Notes: generated from the letters alone by a model not told the origin. DNA of 64,000 nucleotides from Demequina activiva (GCF_016862815.1 NZ_BONR01000003.1:268542-332541), one strand, 5' to 3'; positions 27,162-38,029 are shown, counted from the first letter of the stretch. A program made the numbers and translations.

Positions 27162-27200
27162 TTATCGACAAACAATACGCAACGATAGTCGATAAGGCAA
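27162..27200 (-). promoter_or_regulatory. Promoter and probable operator of the DUF2975-XRE operon
   Basis: On the minus strand TTGCCT (27195-27200) and TATTGT (27172-27177) are separated by 17 bp. An inverted repeat TTATCGAC/GTCGATAA (27162-27169 and 27188-27195) brackets the -10, with start expected near 27165. The AT-rich patch stands out and is well placed for repression by the encoded XRE protein. Confidence 0.6.
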
Positions 27201-27241
27201 GCGGGCATCGGCCGTCTGTCACGACAAGGTCACACCTGTCA

Positions 27242-27252
27242 CGCCGGTGGCG
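27242..27252 (+). promoter_or_regulatory. Probable ClgR box upstream of clpC
   Basis: CGCCGGTGGCG followed by AAC fits the actinobacterial ClgR pattern CGCYNANRGCG at all but one position (G for A). A TAGCCT -10 candidate lies at 27284-27289 with no good -35, as expected for an activator-dependent promoter; the box would be centred near -49. Confidence 0.5.
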
Positions 27253-27355
27253 AACATGGGCATGAGCACGACCTCCCCCTCGTTAGCCTGGATCCAATGC
27301 CACAGGTGACTGCGGCGACCCCGGCGATACGGCCGGATGATGTGAGGAGGAAACC

Positions 27356-29950
<2,595 letters not shown>

Positions 29951-29972
29951 CCGCTCAGTTCAGCCAGTCACG

Positions 29973-30006
29973 GAAGGCCCGGTCCCCGCGAGGGGGCCGG
30001 GCCTTC
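29973..30006 (+). terminator. Terminator after clpC
   Basis: A 15-bp stem (GAAGGCCCGGTCCCC with GGGGGCCGGGCCTTC, one T:G pair) and a GCGA loop, 22 bp after the clpC stop. It marks the left edge of the accessory Rhs island. Confidence 0.85.
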
Positions 30007-30093
30007 GTGCATCCAGGCGCGTCACATCGCTGCCGAGAGAAGGCCCGGCCCATCCCTCACCCAGTGAGTACATCGGGGACCGAGCCGATGACC

Positions 30094-30324
30094 TCAGCCG
30101 CATCGGAAGGAAGCACCTGAGCCTCGCCGGAACCCGGACACCATGCCTGACGCCGCTCGGTCAAGAGCCTCTTGTCGCAAACCGCGTGCATGCACCGCGA
30201 TGACGTCTCGCGAGTGTGCGCCGTCCTTGCGCATCCGCACCAGTGGATATGTGACGTCGACCTCAGGCGTGGTTGGCGTTGCGAATCCGCCAGAAGCGGG
30301 GGCCGTGTCCACAGCGTCTGTCAC
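30094..30324 (-). CDS. Hypothetical short ORF at the end of the Rhs-immunity run
   Basis: 76 codons from a GTG 4 bp after the previous ORF's stop. The middle (EVDVTYPLVRMRKDGAHSRD, then VIAVHARGLRQEALDRAASG) reads like a strand plus amphipathic helix, but codon third positions are less GC-rich than elsewhere. No family recognised. It may be another immunity remnant or chance. Confidence 0.3.
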   Translation of the reverse strand: MTDAVDTAPASGGFATPTTPEVDVTYPLVRMRKDGAHSRDVIAVHARGLRQEALDRAASGMVSGFRRGSGASFRCG

Positions 30325-30328
30325 ACCT

Positions 30329-30595
30329 TCACACTCGACCGGAGGACGGGGGCAACGCTCGTAGGTAGTCGAGCAGCTCGTCGAAATTGTCGGTCACCAC
30401 CCATCGCGCGGGCGGGGGCCCTGGCAGCGGCGATGGCGACATCGACTCCAGGCTTGCCAACCGTTGACGCGCCGCGTCGAGGAGACGAGAGCGCATCGCG
30501 CTGAACTCGCGCTGGTGGTGGAGGGGCCTGTCTTGCACCGGGCGCATGGGGTCCTCCGAAGGCAGGACGAATGCGCGCAGCCGATCCAGGTCCAT
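30329..30595 (-). pseudogene. N-terminally truncated copy of the Rhs immunity gene
   Basis: 88 codons from ATG 30595. The sequence MDLDRLRAFV...EDPMRPVQDRPLHHQREF aligns with MDLDRLRAQV...VDPREPVADRDLAAQEEF, residues 49-150 of the neighbouring immunity protein, and ends similarly (ARWVVTDNFDELLDYLRAL versus PRWLDIDDCGELAAYLKTR). Homology continues a few codons upstream (IRDAPAVEA versus IAEAPSVEM) until an in-frame TAG at 30623-30625; beyond it nothing matches the first ~38 residues. It is therefore a partial tandem duplication, either decayed or translated as a short protein from the internal ATG. Confidence 0.65.
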
Positions 30596-30689
30596 CGCCT
30601 CAACGGCGGGTGCGTCGCGTATCTAGCCGGTCGCGATGCGGCGGCGCCAATATCGACGATGGTTGCGCCACGCGCGATCACACCCTCGA

Positions 30690-31136
30690 TCAGTCTCGGC
30701 GGCTGCGCTGTGCTCGAGTGGCCGCTGAAGCGGACGGTCCTGCACCCCCTCGGGTCTTCAGGTAGGCCGCGAGCTCGCCGCAGTCGTCTATGTCCAACCA
30801 GCGAGGAAGCGGCGCCACTCGCTCGCGAACTTCCCGCGGCACCTGCGAACGGGCTTCGACGTCGCGAAGCTGCTCCATCACTCGCTCGCGATAGCGCAGA
30901 AACTCCTCTTGGGCGGCGAGATCCCGATCAGCTACTGGCTCACGAGGGTCCACTCCTGCGCCCACTTGAGCCCGGAGGCGGTCGAGATCCATCATCTCCA
31001 CACTAGGAGCTTCCGCGATCTCGAACACGTGGAGTTGCGGAAGCGCGCGGGATACACGCTCCGCGCTCTCAGCGCGCACGATGAACCAAATACCCCCGTT
31101 GACATCATCAAGGATGCCGACGAACTCACGTTTCAC
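30690..31136 (-). CDS. Probable immunity protein of the orphan Rhs toxin
   Basis: 148 residues, acidic, no membrane segment. It begins MKREFVGILDDVNGGIWFIV and has MDLDRLRAQV at residue 49, then a helical section and PRWLDIDDCGELAAYLKTR. Its ATG overlaps the stop of the toxin gene (ATGA), the arrangement expected of a cognate immunity gene. No immunity family is recognised; the assignment rests on position and on the duplicate copy downstream. Confidence 0.7.
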   Translation of the reverse strand: MKREFVGILDDVNGGIWFIVRAESAERVSRALPQLHVFEIAEAPSVEMMDLDRLRAQVGAGVDPREPVADRDLAAQEEFLRYRERVMEQLRDVEARSQVPREVRERVAPLPRWLDIDDCGELAAYLKTRGGAGPSASAATRAQRSRRD

Positions 31137-31948
31137 GGGAACGGATGGAATGTCAGCCCCTCCATGTTGATCGGGCGGGTCGTCCAGTACTCGATTCCGC
31201 CGCCGGGCTGTCCGAACAGGGGATCGACGCAGTACGGCCCATAGATGTCCTCAAGACGCTCGCGAGGCACTTCATAGTAGCCATCTGGCGGCGGATCGGG
31301 GAGAGCGAGGTTTGTCTGCGCGGCACCTGCCGACGTGTAGAGCGTCGGCGACAGCCAGATCTTGCCTGCACCCAAGACCGCTCGGACACCATCCCTCTCG
31401 ACATACGAGACTGTGTCCCATCTCGTGTAGTGATAGAGGGTCTCTGGCTCGGACCCGGGTGGTATCTGGCACGTGTCGACGGCCGTAGGCGGAGGGCTGT
31501 TCGGACCGCGCGGCCCCTGCGGTTGAGGCTGAGGCTCTGGACGGGGGCCATCGATACCGTCCTGATCGTTCGGATCGCCAGCGTGCCCTGCGACCGCCCA
31601 GTATGCAGCTCCCCCGGCGGCAAGCACGCCCGCCGTGGTTGCCAGAAGTGCGGTCGCTGTCCTCAAGGTCGAGAGCAGCCCCAGGTAGTATCCCGCCGAG
31701 ATCGAGTTGATTTCGAGCCTGAGCTGCATCGAGGCTTGCTGCTCGATCATCGTAGACAGACCCGTCGGGTCAGTGTTGTTGACCGGATCCGCGTTCGCGT
31801 AGAGGTATCGGTTCAGTGACGCCGGCACCGATGGGTCGCCGTGCCACGGATCGGCCGTGATGAACCTGGCCGAGGCCGGGTCGTACCAACGGGCCCGCAG
31901 CCACACCATGCCGGTGTCCGGGTCCGCGTACTCGCCGTTCCAGCCCAC
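31133..31948 (-). CDS. Orphan Rhs tip with C-terminal ADP-ribosyltransferase-like (HYD1-type) toxin domain
   Basis: 271 residues. The first ~65 are the end of an Rhs core: GWNGEYADPDTGMVWLRARW, then YDPASARFITADPWHG and LNRYLYANADPVNNTDPTGL, normally preceded by more than a thousand residues that are missing here. A membrane-like/linker stretch (TALLATTAGVLAAGGAAYWA) and Pro/Gln-rich linker follow. The C-terminal ~100 residues start ETLYHYTRWDTVSYVERDGV and contain IWLSPTLYTSAGAAQ, resembling HYD1-type ADP-ribosyltransferase toxins. GTG start. This is the typical orphan cassette left by Rhs tip recombination; toxin class is tentative. Confidence 0.75.
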   Translation of the reverse strand: MGWNGEYADPDTGMVWLRARWYDPASARFITADPWHGDPSVPASLNRYLYANADPVNNTDPTGLSTMIEQQASMQLRLEINSISAGYYLGLLSTLRTATALLATTAGVLAAGGAAYWAVAGHAGDPNDQDGIDGPRPEPQPQPQGPRGPNSPPPTAVDTCQIPPGSEPETLYHYTRWDTVSYVERDGVRAVLGAGKIWLSPTLYTSAGAAQTNLALPDPPPDGYYEVPRERLEDIYGPYCVDPLFGQPGGGIEYWTTRPINMEGLTFHPFP

Positions 31949-32002
31949 CGTGGCTGCCTCACGGCACTTACCACTCGGTCAGCCAATCTGCCGCATCGGC
32001 CG

Positions 32003-32008
32003 TAGGCT
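32003..32008 (+). promoter_or_regulatory. -10 element TAGGCT before the aldo/keto reductase
   Basis: TAGGCT ends 7 nt before ATG 32016, the leaderless arrangement, although GGGAGG between them could also serve as a ribosome site if transcription starts earlier. Confidence 0.4.
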
Positions 32009-32015
32009 GGGAGGC

Positions 32016-33032
32016 ATGACTCACGATCCCTACCTCGCCGCCGAGGACCGATACGAGACCATGGACTACCGCCGCTCCGGCCGCTCGGGCCTGCGCCTGC
32101 CGGGCGTGAGCCTGGGCCTGTGGCACAACTTCGGGGGCGCCAACGACGCGGACACGATGCGGGAGACGCTCCGCACCGCGTTCGACCTGGGCGTCACCCA
32201 CTACGACCTCGCGAACAATTACGGCCCGCCGGCCGGGTCCGCGGAGACCAACTTCGGGACGATCTTCCACCAGGACCTGAAGCCCTACCGCGACGAGATG
32301 ATCATCTCCACCAAGGCCGGCTACTACATGTGGCCCGGCCCCTACGGCGAGTGGGGATCGCGCAAGACGCTGCTGTCCTCGTTGGATCAGTCGCTCACCC
32401 GCATGGGCCTCGACTACGTCGACATCTACTACCACCACCGCCCGGACCCGGACACCCCCATCGAAGAGTCGATGATGGCCCTGGACCAGGCGGTGCGCTC
32501 CGGCAAGGCGCTGTACGCCGGCATCTCCAACTACAACGCGGAGGACACTCGCGAGGCGGTGCGGATCCTGCGGGAGCTCGGCACCCCGCTGCTGATCCAC
32601 CAGTTCTCGTACTCGATGTACGAGCGCTCGCCCGAGGAGGCCCTCATCGGCACGCTCGAGGACGAGGGCGTGGGCTCGATCGTGTTCTCGCCGCTCGCGC
32701 AGGGCCTCCTCACGGACCGCTACCTGAACGGCGTCCCGGAGGGCTCACGCGTCACACACTCGCAGTTCCTGCAGGAGAACCAGCTGTCGGAGACCTACCT
32801 CGAGCGCACCCGCGCGCTGAACGACATCGCTCAGCAGCGCGGCCAGTCGCTCGCGCAGCTCGCGATCCAGTGGGTGCTCCGCAAGGACCGCATCACGTCC
32901 GCGCTCGTGGGCGCCTCGAGCGCGGCGCAGCTGCGCAACACCGTGGCCGCGCTGGACTTCCCCGCGCTCACCGACGACGAGATCGCGGCCATCGAGCCCC
33001 ACGCCGTGCATCACACGCACCACAGCTCGTAG
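32016..33032 (+). CDS. Aldo/keto reductase (YghZ/GAP-reductase-like)
   Basis: NADPH-dependent carbonyl reductase with a TIM-barrel fold, 338 residues. It is closest in pattern to YghZ/MgrA, which reduces L-glyceraldehyde 3-phosphate and methylglyoxal. Tetrad residues are visible: Asp and Tyr in THYDLANNYGPPAGSAE, Lys in MIISTKAGYYMWPGPYG, His in YYHHRPDPDTPIEESM. The C-terminal cofactor region has LRKDRITSALVGASSAAQL. ATG 32016 is chosen because family homology starts here. It lies at the right edge of the first Rhs island and is not part of it by composition. Confidence 0.92.
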   Translation: MTHDPYLAAEDRYETMDYRRSGRSGLRLPGVSLGLWHNFGGANDADTMRETLRTAFDLGVTHYDLANNYGPPAGSAETNFGTIFHQDLKPYRDEMIISTKAGYYMWPGPYGEWGSRKTLLSSLDQSLTRMGLDYVDIYYHHRPDPDTPIEESMMALDQAVRSGKALYAGISNYNAEDTREAVRILRELGTPLLIHQFSYSMYERSPEEALIGTLEDEGVGSIVFSPLAQGLLTDRYLNGVPEGSRVTHSQFLQENQLSETYLERTRALNDIAQQRGQSLAQLAIQWVLRKDRITSALVGASSAAQLRNTVAALDFPALTDDEIAAIEPHAVHHTHHSS

Positions 33033-33051
33033 CCGTCACGACGGCCGATGC

Positions 33052-33080
33052 CGCCCGGGTCCCGCTCAGAGGCCCGGGCG
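33052..33080. terminator. Probable bidirectional terminator
   Basis: CGCCCGGG and CCCGGGCG (33052-33059 and 33073-33080) form an 8-bp stem, extendable by CC/GG with a bulge, between the convergent aldo/keto reductase and nuclease genes. No T-run. Confidence 0.4.
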
Positions 33081-33121
33081 TCGTCGTGTCCGGGCGTGCA
33101 CGCCATCCGCGCAGGCTCGCG

Positions 33122-33652
33122 TCAGCCCGCGGCGCCGTCGAAGTCCGGGCACAGGTGCTCCACCTGGGCATCGAGCTCGCGGTAGTCGTCCTCGCGGTCG
33201 TGCGGCTGGCCGCTGCGCGAGTCGTAGCGGGCGATCGCGAAGCCGAACTCGATCATCTCGCGGCCGTAGTCCTCGGTCCCGATCTCCACGTACCTGAGCA
33301 GGCGGTCGTAGGTGTCGCGATCGGTCTGCGCGCCCGGGATGAGCGCTACCTGCTGGTCCAGCAGCGTGACCTGCGCGGCCTCTCGGGCCTGGTCCGCCCC
33401 GCATTCGCCGCGCTCAGGGGTGTCGATGCCGATCACGCGCACATCCTCGACCACGCCGTCGCGCGTGACCTCCATGGAGTCGCCGTCGTACACGTGAGTG
33501 ACCGTCCAGAGCTCCGGCACGGCCGATGCGCCGGTCGCCTGGCCCTCCCCGTCGCCGTCATCTCCCAAGATCGCGGGCAGCAGGAAGGACCAGCCCCAGA
33601 TCATCACCGCGATGATCGAGACGATCAGCAGCGCTCGGTAGACGGTGGACAT
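33122..33652 (-). CDS. Membrane-anchored thermonuclease-like (SNase) protein
   Basis: 176 residues: an N-terminal membrane segment (about residues 5-28), an acidic linker, and a staphylococcal-nuclease fold. Active-site features are HVYDGDSMEV, RVIGIDTPERGECGADQARE and LLRYVEIGTEDYGREMIEFG; the catalytic Arg-Asp-Glu positions appear as Arg/Asp in VIGIDTPE with Glu following and Arg in the DRLLRYV segment. It may degrade extracellular nucleic acid. ATG 33652 is chosen; ATG 33661 would add three residues. Confidence 0.83.
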   Translation of the reverse strand: MSTVYRALLIVSIIAVMIWGWSFLLPAILGDDGDGEGQATGASAVPELWTVTHVYDGDSMEVTRDGVVEDVRVIGIDTPERGECGADQAREAAQVTLLDQQVALIPGAQTDRDTYDRLLRYVEIGTEDYGREMIEFGFAIARYDSRSGQPHDREDDYRELDAQVEHLCPDFDGAAG

Positions 33653-33760
33653 GGATCGCATGGGGATCAGTGTCTCAGGCGGCAGCGAGCATGAGTTGCC
33701 TCGTCAGGGCTGAGCGGGCGCGACTGTGGACATGTGTTGCCTACCTTCGGGCGGGAGTCG

Positions 33761-34639
33761 CTAGAGGGAGTGACCGGCTGGCGAGGCGACCGCCAGCCCA
33801 TCGCCCTCGAGCGAGCGCAGGCAGCGCATCAGCTGCGCCGGCTCCACGTCCTCCAGCTCGGCATGGCCGGCGATCGTCACGGGCCCGTCAGCGGAACGCA
33901 GCAGCGCCATGATGCGTCCGCGCACCTGCCGGTCCGTGCCGTGCCAGGCCTGGGTGCGACCCGTCGAGACGCCCAGCCCTGGCCGCCCCGTTCCCACCCA
34001 CGCGCAGTCACGTTCGAGGGGGCACCGCTCGCACAGCGGGGCGCGCGCGACGCACACCAGCGCCCCCAGCTCCATGGCGCCGGCGTTCCAGGCGGCCGCC
34101 TCGAGCGGATCCTCGGGCACCAGACCTGCCGCTGCCTCTCGTTCCGCACGGGTCAGGTGTGCGGCGGGGTGCGGCTCGGCGCGCCAGGCGCGGCCGATCA
34201 CCCGGCGCACGTTCGTGTCCAGCACCACGTCCCGCTCGCCGAACGCGAAGGTCCTCACCGCAGCCGCCGTGTACTCGCCGATGCCCGGCAGGGCGCGCAG
34301 CGCCTCCGTGTCCTGGGGCACCTCGCCATCGTGCCGATCGACGATCGCCGCGGCACACAGCCACAGTCGCTGGGCCCGTCGCGGATACCCCAGCCGCCCC
34401 CACGCGCGCACCGCCTCCGCCTGAGGCTCGGCCGCGAGATCGCCGGGTGTGGGCCAGCGCCGCATCCACTCCCGCCACACGGGCTCGACGCGCACCACGG
34501 GCGTCTGCTGCAGCATCACCTCTGACACGAGCACGCCCCACGGCGAGCAGTCCGCGTGCCGCCATGGAAGATCGCGGGCCTCCTGGGAGAACCACTCGAT
34601 GACGGCGCCCACCATCGCGGAGTCATCGGAACGCGGCAT
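33761..34639 (-). CDS. mutY: A/G-specific adenine glycosylase
   Basis: Removes adenine mispaired with 8-oxoguanine. 292 residues. Catalytic Glu40 lies in SEVMLQQTPV, the helix-hairpin-helix in LRALPGIGEYTAAAV, and catalytic Asp141 in VVLDTNVRRV. The [4Fe-4S] cluster cysteines C-x6-C-x2-C-x5-C are in CVARAPLCERCPLERDC. The C-terminal region is short, as in actinobacterial MutY. A GACAAT hexamer lies 6 nt before the ATG, so it may also be leaderless. Confidence 0.94.
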   Translation of the reverse strand: MPRSDDSAMVGAVIEWFSQEARDLPWRHADCSPWGVLVSEVMLQQTPVVRVEPVWREWMRRWPTPGDLAAEPQAEAVRAWGRLGYPRRAQRLWLCAAAIVDRHDGEVPQDTEALRALPGIGEYTAAAVRTFAFGERDVVLDTNVRRVIGRAWRAEPHPAAHLTRAEREAAAGLVPEDPLEAAAWNAGAMELGALVCVARAPLCERCPLERDCAWVGTGRPGLGVSTGRTQAWHGTDRQVRGRIMALLRSADGPVTIAGHAELEDVEPAQLMRCLRSLEGDGLAVASPAGHSL

Positions 34640-34695
34640 GGCTTCATTGTCCCAGGCGCGCCCGGGGCTACCGTGAAGCGAGGAAGGAGCGTGCC

Positions 34696-35313
34696 GTGGA
34701 CGGACTGCGCAGGCCGGTGGGCGAACAGCCCGCCCAGGTGTACTGGGTGCGACGCGCGCTGGTGCTGCTCGCGGCCGTGGTGCTGGTGGGCGCGCTGTGG
34801 TTCATCGTCTCTTCGCTCGTGTCGAGCGGCGGTGAGGAGGATCCGGCTGCGCCCGCGAGCACGGAGCCCGATTCCACCGTGTCTCCGGCGGCTCAGTCGA
34901 CCGCAGCCGACGATCCGTCGCGAGCGTGCACGGCGGAGGACGTCACGGTCAGCGCCGTCGCCTCTCCCACCCAGGTCAACGTGGGCTCGATGCCGGCGTT
35001 CGAGGTCTCGGTCGAGCACACCGGCGCCTCGCCCTGCTCCCTGTCGAGCAATGGTGAGGGCACCGCTCTCGTGGTGCGCTCCGGCACCGACGTCTACTAC
35101 GACTCCGCATGGTGCCCCGATCAGCCGGTGTTCACGGATGCCGACTGGATCCTCCAGGAGGGCGCCCGCGAGGCGCTCCAGGCCACGTGGACGGGCCAGC
35201 GCTACAACGAGGCGTGCGAGCCGGGGGACGTCGCGCCCGCCGGCTACTTCGTGGCGGAGATCGCCGTGGGCGGCGTCTCCGCCGGCGAGACTCAGTTCCA
35301 GATGGTCGAGTAG
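34696..35313 (+). CDS. Secreted/membrane-anchored hypothetical protein
   Basis: 205 residues with one membrane segment (about 19-44, ALVLLAAVVLVGALWFIVSS), a Ser/Thr/Pro/Asp-rich linker to about residue 75, and an extracytoplasmic domain of ~130 residues containing four cysteines (RACTAED, ASPCSLSS, SAWCPDQP, NEACEPGD) that probably form two disulfides. The domain looks like an immunoglobulin-like beta sandwich. GTG start preceded by GGAAGGAG. No family recognised. It ends 8 bp from the convergent radA. Confidence 0.8.
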   Translation: MDGLRRPVGEQPAQVYWVRRALVLLAAVVLVGALWFIVSSLVSSGGEEDPAAPASTEPDSTVSPAAQSTAADDPSRACTAEDVTVSAVASPTQVNVGSMPAFEVSVEHTGASPCSLSSNGEGTALVVRSGTDVYYDSAWCPDQPVFTDADWILQEGAREALQATWTGQRYNEACEPGDVAPAGYFVAEIAVGGVSAGETQFQMVE

Positions 35314-35320
35314 CGCGACT

Positions 35321-36694
35321 CTACGGACGCGGCACCGCGAGCTCGACGGCCTCCCGCAGGCTCGCGACAGTGTGGACCTGTACTCCCCGGGGTGCGTCGA
35401 CGGGCGTGCCGCTCGCTGGAACCAGCACCTCCGTGAATCCCAGCCGCGCCGCCTCCGCCACGCGCTGACCCACCCCGGTGACGGGCCGCACGGCGCCGGA
35501 GAGCGCGACCTCGCCGATCGCCGCGAGCCCCGGTCGCACCGGGGCGTCGATGCGAGCGGAGGCCAGCGCGAGCGCGAGCGCGACGTCCGCGGCCGGCTCC
35601 GTCACTCGCGCGCCGCCGATGGTCGAGACGTAGACATCGTCCGCCGCGACCGCGACGCCGACGCGCCGCTGCAGCACCGCCAGGATCATCGCCACGCGGG
35701 AGGAGTCGATCCCCGACGTCGCGCGACGGGGGTTGCTGAGAGCGCTGGGGGCCACGAGCGCCTGGATCTCGGCTGGCAGAGGCCGCTTGCCGTCGATGGT
35801 GATGGTCGCGCAGGTGCCGGCGACGTGGGCGCCCTCGCGCGAGAGGAACAGACCGGACGGGTCTGCCACTCCCTCGATGCCGGTGTCGAGCAGTTGGAAG
35901 CACCCCACCTCGTCCACCGAGCCGAACCGGTTCTTGATCGAGCGCAGCAGCCGCAGCTGCGAGTGCTGCTCGCCCTCGAACTGGCACACCACGTCCACGA
36001 GGTGCTCGACGATGCGCGGCCCGGCGACCGTGCCCTCACGCGTCACGTGGCCTACCAGCACCATGGGGAAGCCTCGCGTCTTGGCGGCCTGGATGAGCGC
36101 CGACGCCACCTCGCGCACCTGGCTCACGCCACCGGCCGTGCCGTCGATCGCGGCAGAGGCGATGGTCTGGATCGAGTCGACCATGAGAAGGTCAGGACCC
36201 ACCTGCTCGATGTGCGCGAGCACCGCTCCAAGGTCGGTCTCCGCCGCCAGAAGCATCCCGGAGTCCAGGGCACCGATGCGCTCGGCGCGCAGCCGCACCT
36301 GACCCGCGGACTCCTCGCCTGTCACGTAGAGCACGGTGCGCTGCGCCCGCGCCGCGCGAGCGGCCACGTCCAGCAGCAGCGTCGACTTGCCGACCCCGGG
36401 CTCGCCCGCGAGCAGCACCACGGCTCCCGGCACGAGCCCGCCGCCCAGCACGCGATCGAACTCGTCGACGCCCGTGGCGCGGCGCTCCGAGGCGGTCGCG
36501 TCCACGTCGCCGATGGGCCTGGCCGCGCTGGTCGCGACCGTCGCCTTGGTCGCCGGCCCGGACGGCGCCGCGCCCGCCTCGACGACGGTCCCCCACGCCT
36601 GGCACTCCCCGCACTGCCCCACCCACTTGGCGGCGGTCCATCCGCACTCCGTGCAGCGGTATCCGGGCTTCGCGGTGCGTGTGGTGGTGGCCAT
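35321..36694 (-). CDS. radA: DNA repair protein RadA
   Basis: RecA-like branch-migration ATPase in homologous recombination. 457 residues. N-terminal zinc finger CTECGWTAAKWVGQCGECQ (Cys-x2-Cys...Cys-x2-Cys), Walker A GEPGVGKST, the RadA-specific KNRFG motif (SIKNRFGSVDEVG), and a C-terminal Lon-like domain with VAADDVYVSTIGGARV. A TAGCGT -10 ends 6 nt before the ATG (leaderless type). Confidence 0.96.
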   Translation of the reverse strand: MATTTRTAKPGYRCTECGWTAAKWVGQCGECQAWGTVVEAGAAPSGPATKATVATSAARPIGDVDATASERRATGVDEFDRVLGGGLVPGAVVLLAGEPGVGKSTLLLDVAARAARAQRTVLYVTGEESAGQVRLRAERIGALDSGMLLAAETDLGAVLAHIEQVGPDLLMVDSIQTIASAAIDGTAGGVSQVREVASALIQAAKTRGFPMVLVGHVTREGTVAGPRIVEHLVDVVCQFEGEQHSQLRLLRSIKNRFGSVDEVGCFQLLDTGIEGVADPSGLFLSREGAHVAGTCATITIDGKRPLPAEIQALVAPSALSNPRRATSGIDSSRVAMILAVLQRRVGVAVAADDVYVSTIGGARVTEPAADVALALALASARIDAPVRPGLAAIGEVALSGAVRPVTGVGQRVAEAARLGFTEVLVPASGTPVDAPRGVQVHTVASLREAVELAVPRP

Positions 36695-36700
36695 GCCCTC

Positions 36701-36706
36701 ACGCTA
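36701..36706 (-). promoter_or_regulatory. Leaderless-type -10 of radA (TAGCGT)
   Basis: TAGCGT on the minus strand ends 6 nt before the radA ATG at 36694. Confidence 0.5.
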
Positions 36707-36762
36707 GCGGCAGGCTCGGACACGCATGCGCGCCTATCCGGCTCACCCTCTGGGGCGCGCCG

Positions 36763-36768
36763 TAGTCT
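36763..36768 (+). promoter_or_regulatory. Leaderless-type -10 (TAGTCT) of the gene at 36776
   Basis: TAGTCT ends 7 nt before ATG 36776; the divergent radA -10 lies only 56 bp away, so the two promoters share a compact region. Confidence 0.5.
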
Positions 36769-36775
36769 GGGGTCC

Positions 36776-38029
36776 ATGGCGAACCCGACTCCCTCCGAGC
36801 GACCCCAGCCGTGGCACGCGGTGAGCGGTGGCACTCCCGCACGTGAGTCGGTCGCGCCCTCGAAGCCCGCGATGCCCTCGACCGGTCAGATCCCCGTGGT
36901 CCCGCAGCCCATCGAGGCCGAGGACGCGGACGTCGTGGCTCCTGTGGCCTCACCTCCCGACGAGGAGATCATGCCCTCGGCCCGCGGCACCGTCTGGTCC
37001 GCGGACCCGCCGCCCGCGGCCGCGGAGCCGGCCGCGGGCTCCGCGAGCGACCCGGTCCGCGACCTGGGCGACGCCGCCGTGCGCAACGCATCCCTGTCCG
37101 CCTCCGGCGCCCACACTCCCCTGGGCGGAGTGCCCCAGGTGCCGTCCTCCGCCGCATCGGCTCCATCCTCTCCCGGGGCGGCAGCACCCACCACGGCGTG
37201 GTTCATGGGCGACCCGCGGGAGAACGCGCCCGAGGGCGCCGCCGAATGGTCCGCCGGCACGGTGGACAGGCCGGAGCCGGAAAGCGAGCCGGCGGCCGTC
37301 CCGCCTCCGAACATCCCCGAGCTCGAGGACGATGAGCCTGCGTACACGCCGCGCTTCGGTGTCCCCCTTGCCGCCCATGCCGGGCCTGGCGACTCCGTCG
37401 AGGACACGGAGCCAGACGGTGCGGGCTCGGGTGGCGGGGACGAGCCCCCTGCCCAGCCGCACGAGCGCACCCCGTGGTGGCGCTCCGTGCCGTTCCTCGT
37501 GGTCGTGGGCCTGCTCGTGATGGGCGGCATCGGCTACGGGCTCTTCCTGTTGCTCGCCCCCGAGGCGGAGACCGTCGAGCTCACGCCAGAGGTCATCGTC
37601 GAGGCACCCGCCGAGCCTGCGCTCGACCCCATCGAGATCGAGGAGCCCACCGACTTCCAGGCGGCGCTGCCGAGCGTGGTGGGCCCCTACGCGCTCACGG
37701 CGATCGACAGCCCGGCGCCGCAGGCGGCGGGCCTCGAGGTCCGCGCCGCGGAGGTCGACGACCTCACCTACAGCGACGGCGAGGTCGAGCTGTCGTTGCG
37801 CGCGATCCAGCACTACGACGCGGAGGCGGCCACGGCTCAGTTCGAGGCTCTCGCCGTCGACGCCACCGCGCGCGAGAGCGTGATGGCAGGCGACACCCCC
37901 GTAGGCGAGCGCGCGAGCGTGAGCGGCGAGGACGGCGACTCGATCCTCTGGCGCAACGGCTCGGCGGTGTTCGTGCTCACCGGCCCGGCCGATGCGCTCG
38001 AGGACTTCTACGCGCTGTACCCGCTCTAG
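36776..38029 (+). CDS. Large Pro/Ala-rich membrane-anchored hypothetical protein
   Basis: 417 residues in three parts: a disordered Pro/Ala/Glu-rich cytoplasmic region (1 to about 238), one membrane helix (SVPFLVVVGLLVMGGIGYGL then FLLLAPE), and an extracytoplasmic domain of ~150 residues beginning LTPEVIVEAPAEPALDPIEI and containing GPYALTAIDSPAPQAAGLEV. The pattern resembles actinobacterial membrane proteins with long cytoplasmic tails; no family recognised. It lies between radA and proC and has its own leaderless-type promoter. Confidence 0.8.
   Translation: MANPTPSERPQPWHAVSGGTPARESVAPSKPAMPSTGQIPVVPQPIEAEDADVVAPVASPPDEEIMPSARGTVWSADPPPAAAEPAAGSASDPVRDLGDAAVRNASLSASGAHTPLGGVPQVPSSAASAPSSPGAAAPTTAWFMGDPRENAPEGAAEWSAGTVDRPEPESEPAAVPPPNIPELEDDEPAYTPRFGVPLAAHAGPGDSVEDTEPDGAGSGGGDEPPAQPHERTPWWRSVPFLVVVGLLVMGGIGYGLFLLLAPEAETVELTPEVIVEAPAEPALDPIEIEEPTDFQAALPSVVGPYALTAIDSPAPQAAGLEVRAAEVDDLTYSDGEVELSLRAIQHYDAEAATAQFEALAVDATARESVMAGDTPVGERASVSGEDGDSILWRNGSAVFVLTGPADALEDFYALYPL

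Noticed and set aside
34556..36775. Upstream extension of the ORF ending at 38029
   Set aside because: The part before ATG 36776 is antisense to mutY and radA and low in normal residue composition; only 36776-38029 reads as a protein.
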